From Streptomyces nitrosporeus (GTDB taxonomy: Bacteria > Actinomycetota > Actinomycetes > Streptomycetales > Streptomycetaceae), in the NCBI RefSeq assembly GCF_008704555.1, contig NZ_CP023702.1, forward strand, positions 6,804,001-6,868,000: a stretch of DNA of 64,000 bases, in the 5' to 3' direction. Below, piece by piece: positions 59,686 through 64,000 of the stretch. Each line of letters begins with the position of its first letter. Position 1 is the stretch's first letter. A program made the position numbers and the translations under genes. The notes under the pieces were generated by a model. The model was not told where the DNA came from. It ran no database searches and saw nothing but the letters and a program-made list of their open reading frames with translations.

Positions 59686-61449
59686 CCACAGCGCCGCGTA
59701 CGCCCCGTCCGCCGCCACCAGCTCGTCATGACTGCCCAGCTCGGTGATCCGGCCGTTCTCCACGACCGCGATCACATCCGCGTCGTGCGCGGTGTGCAGC
59801 CGGTGGGCGATGGCGATGACCGTACGGCCTTCCAGCACCCGCGCCAGAGAACGCTCCAGGTGGCGGGCGGCCCGAGGATCGAGCAACGAGGTCGCCTCGT
59901 CCAGCACCAGCGTGTGCGGATCCGCCAGGACGAGTCTGGCCAGGGCGATCTGCTGCGCCTGGGCCGGGGTGAGCGCAAAACCGCCCGAACCGACCTCCGT
60001 GTCCAGACCCCCGTCGAGGGCCCGGGCCCAGCCGTCCGCGTCCACCGCGGCGAGCGACGCCCACAGCTGCGCGTCCTCGGCGTCCGTACGGGCCAGCAGC
60101 AGATTGTCCCTGAGGGTCCCGACGAACACATGGTGCTCCTGGTTGACCAGGGCCACATGGCTGCGGACCCGCTCCGCCGGCATCCGGGCCAGCGACGCCC
60201 CGCCCAGCGTGACACCACCGGTCCGGGGCGCGTAGATCCCGGCCAGCAGCCGGCCCAGGGTGGACTTGCCGGCGCCCGACGGCCCGACGAGTGCCATGCG
60301 TGTGCCCGGGGCGACGTCCAGCGACACCCGGTGCAGGACGTCCGCACCGGCCCGGTAGCCGAAGCGGACCTCGTCGGCCCGCACGTCCCGGCCGTCCGGG
60401 ACCGTCAGGTCGTCCCCGGCCTCGGGTTCGATCTCCCGTACGCCGACGAGCCTGGCCAGCGACACCTGGGCGACCTGCAACTCGTCGTACCAGCGCAGGA
60501 TCAGGCTGATCGGGTCGACCATCATCTGCGCCAGCAGCGCCCCCGTCGTCAGCTGCCCGACGGTGAGCCAGCCCTCGATCACGAACCAGCCGCCCAGCAG
60601 CAGTACCGAGCCGAGAATCGTCACATACGTGGTGTTGATGACGGGGAAGAAGACCGACCGCAGGAAGAGCGTGTACCGCTCCCACGCGGTCCATTCCCGG
60701 ACCCGCCGGTCGGACAGGGCGACCCTGCGGGCCCCCAGGCGGTGCGCCTCCACGGTCCGTCCGCCGTCCACGGTCTCGGCGAGCGCCGCCGCGACCGCCG
60801 CGTACCCGGCGGCCTCCGACCGGTAGGCGGCGGGCGCCCGGCGGAAGTACCAGCGGCAGCCGATCAGCAGCACCGGCAGCGCGACCAGTACCGCGAGGGC
60901 CAGTGGCGGAGCGGTGACGGTGAGCGCGCCGATCAGCAGACCCACCCACACCACGCCGATCGCCAGCTGCGGCACGGCTTCCCGCATGGCGTTGGCCAGC
61001 CGGTCGATGTCCGTGGTGATCCTGGAGAGCAGATCACCGGTCCCGGCCCGCTCCAGCACACCCGGCGGCAGCGCCACCGACCGTACGAGGAAGTCCTCCC
61101 GCAGGTCGGCCAGCATCTCCTCGCCCAGCATCGCGCCGCGCAGTCGCATGAGCCGGGTGAACACCGTCTGCACGACCAGCGCCAGGGCGAACACCGCGGC
61201 GGTCCGCTCCAGGTGGAGGTCACCGACCCCGTTCGACAGGTCCTCGACCAGCCCGCCCAACAGGTAGGGGCCGGTGATCGAGGCGACCACCGCGACGGCA
61301 TTGGCCCCTACGAGAAGGGCGAAAGGCCTGCGATGGCGCTTCAGCAGGGACCGGACGTAGTCGCGCACGGTCGTCGGTGTACCGACCGGCAGAGTCGTCG
61401 CCGACTCCGGGGCGGCGGGGTCGTACGCGGGGGGTACGGCGACGCTCAT
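59668..61449 (-). CDS. ABC exporter subunit B (intact Walker A, degenerate signature)
   Basis: A 593-residue half-transporter: a six-helix membrane domain (about residues 35-330) then an ATPase domain. Walker A is LVGPSGAGKSTLGRL near residue 395, Walker B is TLVLDEATSLLD near 520, and the H-loop is IAIAHRLHTA. The signature LSGGQ reads LTPAQAQQIALARL. It pairs with the overlapping upstream gene (ATGA at 61446-61449). The single complete ATP site would use this subunit's Walker A, Glu and His with the partner's LSGGQ. The substrate is unknown; the family includes drug and peptide exporters. Confidence 0.9.
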   Translation of the reverse strand: MSVAVPPAYDPAAPESATTLPVGTPTTVRDYVRSLLKRHRRPFALLVGANAVAVVASITGPYLLGGLVEDLSNGVGDLHLERTAAVFALALVVQTVFTRLMRLRGAMLGEEMLADLREDFLVRSVALPPGVLERAGTGDLLSRITTDIDRLANAMREAVPQLAIGVVWVGLLIGALTVTAPPLALAVLVALPVLLIGCRWYFRRAPAAYRSEAAGYAAVAAALAETVDGGRTVEAHRLGARRVALSDRRVREWTAWERYTLFLRSVFFPVINTTYVTILGSVLLLGGWFVIEGWLTVGQLTTGALLAQMMVDPISLILRWYDELQVAQVSLARLVGVREIEPEAGDDLTVPDGRDVRADEVRFGYRAGADVLHRVSLDVAPGTRMALVGPSGAGKSTLGRLLAGIYAPRTGGVTLGGASLARMPAERVRSHVALVNQEHHVFVGTLRDNLLLARTDAEDAQLWASLAAVDADGWARALDGGLDTEVGSGGFALTPAQAQQIALARLVLADPHTLVLDEATSLLDPRAARHLERSLARVLEGRTVIAIAHRLHTAHDADVIAVVENGRITELGSHDELVAADGAYAALWRSWHG

Positions 61450-63440
61450 GCCTTCTCCTCGACTTCCTCGGCCGCCCCGGCCGTGTTGTCCGTTCTGCCC
61501 GGTGTCCTGCCTGATGTCCGGTCCGGTGGTGACGCGTCGGCCGGTTCGGGCCGGGACGGTGTCCTCTGCGAGGGCGGGGCATCCTCGACACCGGTCTCGC
61601 GGGTGACGACAGCCCGGTAGCGGGGTTCGTCGCGGAGGAGCGCACGGTGTGCTCCCGCCGCCACGGCCCTGCCGCCGTGGACCAGCACCACACGGTCGGC
61701 GAGGTCCAGCAGCAGCGGCGACGACGAGAACGCCACCGTCGTCCTGCCCTTCCTCAGCTGTCCGATACCGGCCGCGACACGGGCCTCTGTGTGGGAGTCG
61801 ACGGCGGACGTGGGCTCGTCCAGTACCAGCGCCTCGGGGTCGGTGATCAGTGAACGTGCGAGCGCCAGGCGCTGACGCTGCCCGCCGGAAAGGGAACGGC
61901 CGCGCTCGGTGATCCGGGTGTCCATCGGGTCACCGTCCGCCCCCGCGGACGCCCGGGTGAGCGCGTCCAGTACATCGGCGCACTGGGCGGCCGCCAGAGC
62001 CTGATCGGCGCTCACGATGCCCGAGGACGGCACATCCAGCAGGTCACGCAGGGTTCCGGAGAGCAGCACGGGGTCCTTGTCCTGGACGAGGACCGCGGCC
62101 CGTGCGGTACCGAGCGGCAGATCGTCCAGCGGTACCCCGCCCAGGAGCACCGAGGGCAGCGGCGGGGCCCCGTCCACGGCACCCGTGCCGGAACCCTCCG
62201 TGGCGGGAGCGTCTGTGACGGTGCCGTCGGGGCCGGTGTCACAGGGGCCGGCGTCACCGGGACCGGTGCCACCGGGCTGTGCGACCGGCTCGGCGTGTCC
62301 GCCGAGCCGGTCCGCCAGCCGGCCCGCTTCGTCGGGGTCGCCGCAGACCACGGCGGTGAACAGGCCCTGGGGAGCCAGCAGCCCGGTCACCGGATCGTAC
62401 AGATCGCCCTCGGGGACCACCGGGCCGAGACCCGCCGGACGGGCACTACGCCGTAGGGACAGCACCCGCACCGCCCGCTGGGCGGAGGGCCGGGAGAAGG
62501 AGTAGGCCATCGCGATCTCTTCGAAGTGCCGCAGAGGCAGGAGCAGCAGCGTGGCCGCGCTGTAGACCGTGACCAACTGGCCGATCTCGATCCGGCCGTC
62601 CTGCGCCAGGGTGGCGCCGTACCAGACCAGGGAGATCAGCAGGACGCCCGGCAGGAACACCTGGACGGCCGAGATCAGTGCCCACATCCGGGCACTTCGC
62701 ACAGCGGCTTCGCGGACCTCCTGGGAAGCCCGCCGGTAGCGGCCGAGGAACAGCTCCTCGCCGCCGATCCCACGCAGCACCCGCAGACCCGCGACCGTGT
62801 CGGAGGCCAGTTCTGTGGCGCGGCCCGCCTTCTCCCGCTGGAGGTCCGCCCGCCGGGTGGCCCGGGGGAGGAGCGGCAGGACCGCCAGGGCCAGCACCGG
62901 CACCGCGATCGCGACGAGCACGCCGAGGGAGGGGAGGTAGAGGACGAGGCCGGTACAGATGAGTACGAGGGCGAGTGCTGCGGCGGCGAAACGCGACAGC
63001 GCCTCGATGAACCAGCCGATCTTCTCGACATCGCCGGTGGAGACGGCGACGACCTCGCCCGCGGCGACCCGGCGGGTCAGTGCCGACCCCAGTTCGGCGG
63101 TCTTGCGGGCCAGCAGCTGCTGCACACGGGCGGCAGCGGTGATCCAGTTGGTGACCGCGGTACGGTGCAACATCGTGTCGCCGAGGGCGATGAGGACACC
63201 GAGCCCCACGATGAGGGCTCCGGCGAGGGTGAGAGAACGCCCTGAGCGATCGATGACCGCCTGGACGGCGAATCCCACGGCGAGGGGCAGCCCGGCCACC
63301 GCGCCTTGGTGGAGCAGCCCCCAGCCGAGACATCTGAGCTGCCCCCTCAACTGGCTGAGTCCGAGCCAGAGAAGGAAACGGGGGCCTGAACGAACGTCGG
63401 GTTCGCCGGGATCTGAGTACGGGAGATCGCGAATCTGCAT
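61446..63440 (-). CDS. ABC exporter subunit A (no Walker A, intact signature)
   Basis: A 664-residue half-transporter. The membrane domain covers about residues 20-330. In the ATPase domain the Walker A position reads TAVVCGDPDEAGRLADRL, with no GxGKST, and the H-loop His is replaced (VAFSSSPLLLD). The signature RGRSLSGGQRQRLALAR and Walker B ALVLDEPTSAVD are intact. An Ala/Gly/Thr-rich insert of about 50 residues follows the lost Walker A. The ATG whose complement is 63438-63440 is used, although a longer N-terminus is open. Its stop overlaps subunit B. Confidence 0.9.
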   Translation of the reverse strand: MQIRDLPYSDPGEPDVRSGPRFLLWLGLSQLRGQLRCLGWGLLHQGAVAGLPLAVGFAVQAVIDRSGRSLTLAGALIVGLGVLIALGDTMLHRTAVTNWITAAARVQQLLARKTAELGSALTRRVAAGEVVAVSTGDVEKIGWFIEALSRFAAAALALVLICTGLVLYLPSLGVLVAIAVPVLALAVLPLLPRATRRADLQREKAGRATELASDTVAGLRVLRGIGGEELFLGRYRRASQEVREAAVRSARMWALISAVQVFLPGVLLISLVWYGATLAQDGRIEIGQLVTVYSAATLLLLPLRHFEEIAMAYSFSRPSAQRAVRVLSLRRSARPAGLGPVVPEGDLYDPVTGLLAPQGLFTAVVCGDPDEAGRLADRLGGHAEPVAQPGGTGPGDAGPCDTGPDGTVTDAPATEGSGTGAVDGAPPLPSVLLGGVPLDDLPLGTARAAVLVQDKDPVLLSGTLRDLLDVPSSGIVSADQALAAAQCADVLDALTRASAGADGDPMDTRITERGRSLSGGQRQRLALARSLITDPEALVLDEPTSAVDSHTEARVAAGIGQLRKGRTTVAFSSSPLLLDLADRVVLVHGGRAVAAGAHRALLRDEPRYRAVVTRETGVEDAPPSQRTPSRPEPADASPPDRTSGRTPGRTDNTAGAAEEVEEKA

Positions 63441-63850
63441 GGCGTCCCAAGAATCGGAATGAGCGGAGATCCACGTCGGATCTCGTTGAACGGGTGGAAC
63501 CGGAACAGGCGGAGCCGGTAGAGGTGAAGCGGGAAGAGACAGACGGAGAGAGGGCACAGGGGGAGAGGGCAGGCGGGGGAGGGAGCAAACCGTGCAAGGT
63601 TCGCTTCCCGCCCCTGTCGGAGGCAACCGAATATTCCCGGGGTGGCCTGGCGCCGGTGCCATGCCGCCCCGGAGCGGCTGGCGGTGCGGGGCGGGGGCGC
63701 GTCAGTCCGGGCGTCGCGAGCTGGGCCGGGACGGAGGGGGCCGGAGTCAGAGGCCGAACCGGGCCAGGAAAGGGGTCGGAGTCAGAGGCCGAACCGGGTC
63801 CGGGGGGCGAGCGGGTTCGGAGGGTGGGCAGGTTCGGGGACGAGCCGGGT
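63441..63850. other. Intergenic region upstream of the ABC operon
   Basis: About 410 nt. Purine-rich GAGAG runs near 63537-63580 and repeated GGTTCGGGG-type stretches precede the end of the partial gene. The promoter of the ABC operon should lie within it; no consensus is evident. No gene is called. Confidence 0.5.
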
Positions 63851-63853
63851 TCA
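63742..63853. repeat. 35-nt period direct repeat next to the stop of the partial gene
   Basis: CGGAGTCAGAGGCCGAACCG begins identical 22-nt copies at 63742-63763 and 63777-63798. A degraded third copy (GGTTCAGAGGACGGG, from about 63848) contains the stop codon of the gene at the right edge. All copies carry CTCTGA on the minus strand. Confidence 0.7.
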
Positions 63854-64000
63854 GAGGACGGGCCGTGTCGCCCACTCCAGCTCGATGAGTGCCGAACGGT
63901 AGTGCCGACCGGTTGCCCGGTCCATTCCGATCTCGCACATCCGGTTTGCGGACAGAAAGGTGTCGTAGTCGTGGCCGCGGATCTCGGCTCCCTCCTTCGC
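63851..64000 (-). CDS. Unknown protein, C-terminal fragment
   Basis: The right window edge cuts off the start. Fifty codons are visible before a TGA (complement of 63851-63853): AKEGAEIRGHDYDTFLSANR, then MCEIGMDRATGRHYRSALIE, then LEWATRPVL. The segment is soluble, with no Cys cluster or membrane helix, and I do not recognise the family. Codon third positions are GC-rich as expected for a real gene here. Confidence 0.6.
   Translation of the reverse strand, partial: AKEGAEIRGHDYDTFLSANRMCEIGMDRATGRHYRSALIELEWATRPVL

Noticed and set aside
59213..59689. A 158-codon minus-strand frame between ndh and the ABC operon
   Set aside because: Pro/Ala/Arg-rich without motif, overlaps the repeats and the end of the ABC gene; probably a GC artefact.

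Overview
This is a high-GC window with Streptomyces character. GTG and TTG starts are common, genes are tightly packed with ATGA/GTGA overlaps, and GC-rich hairpins separate convergent genes. The gene set is actinobacterial: MurT-GatD, ureABCFGD without ureE, actinobacterial BioB with a Cys-rich tail, an ECF41 sigma factor, and a DUF3516 helicase. Gene order (purB, bio cluster, urease, peptidase, pfkA, murT/gatD, ATP-dependent DNA ligase) resembles the S. coelicolor chromosome around the bio and ure loci. That comparison is from memory, not from an alignment. I see no tRNA, rRNA, CRISPR array, insertion sequence or integrase.

Layout. 0-10 kb: the end of an ECF41 sigma factor, a GntR/UTRA regulator behind a DasR-type palindrome, a ROK regulator, mug, purB, an SGNH hydrolase, two CNNM/CorC-type membrane proteins, a GNAT, and a small RHH antitoxin with a degenerate Fic-like partner. 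10-14.6 kb: biotin synthesis, with bioB-bioA-bioD divergent from bioF. 14.7-29.4 kb: a nitrate/hypoxia/NO block containing a DevS-like GAF histidine kinase, a PPOX-fold protein, a DevR/NarL-like regulator, a HemY-type porphyrinogen oxidase, a NarK-type transporter, a flavohaemoglobin and narGHJI. A 14-bp GGGCC-N4-GGCCC-like palindrome recurs in front of the regulator, the transporter, the flavohaemoglobin and narG. This suggests one regulon run by the window's own two-component system.

29.6-37.2 kb: an NlpC/P60 hydrolase behind a probable c-di-AMP riboswitch, a ClpP homologue that has lost its catalytic Ser and His, an orphan Phd antitoxin, and the urease operon behind a GlnR-like site array. 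37.4-47.3 kb: a secreted tripeptidyl-aminopeptidase-type hydrolase, an SDR, PlsC, CtaG, PfkA, MurT-GatD, peptide deformylase and a TetR regulator. 47.4-64 kb: acyl-CoA dehydrogenase, glutathione peroxidase, a ClC channel, a thioesterase, the helicase, DNA ligase, NDH-2 and an asymmetric heterodimeric ABC exporter.

The most unusual pattern is structural. At eight gene ends the stop codon, or sequence tightly flanking it, is part of a short tandem or direct repeat of 9-35 nt that runs into the intergenic space. The loci are mug, the histidine kinase, hemY, the NarK-type gene, tesB, the YdjM-like gene, the ABC gene and the partial gene at the right edge.
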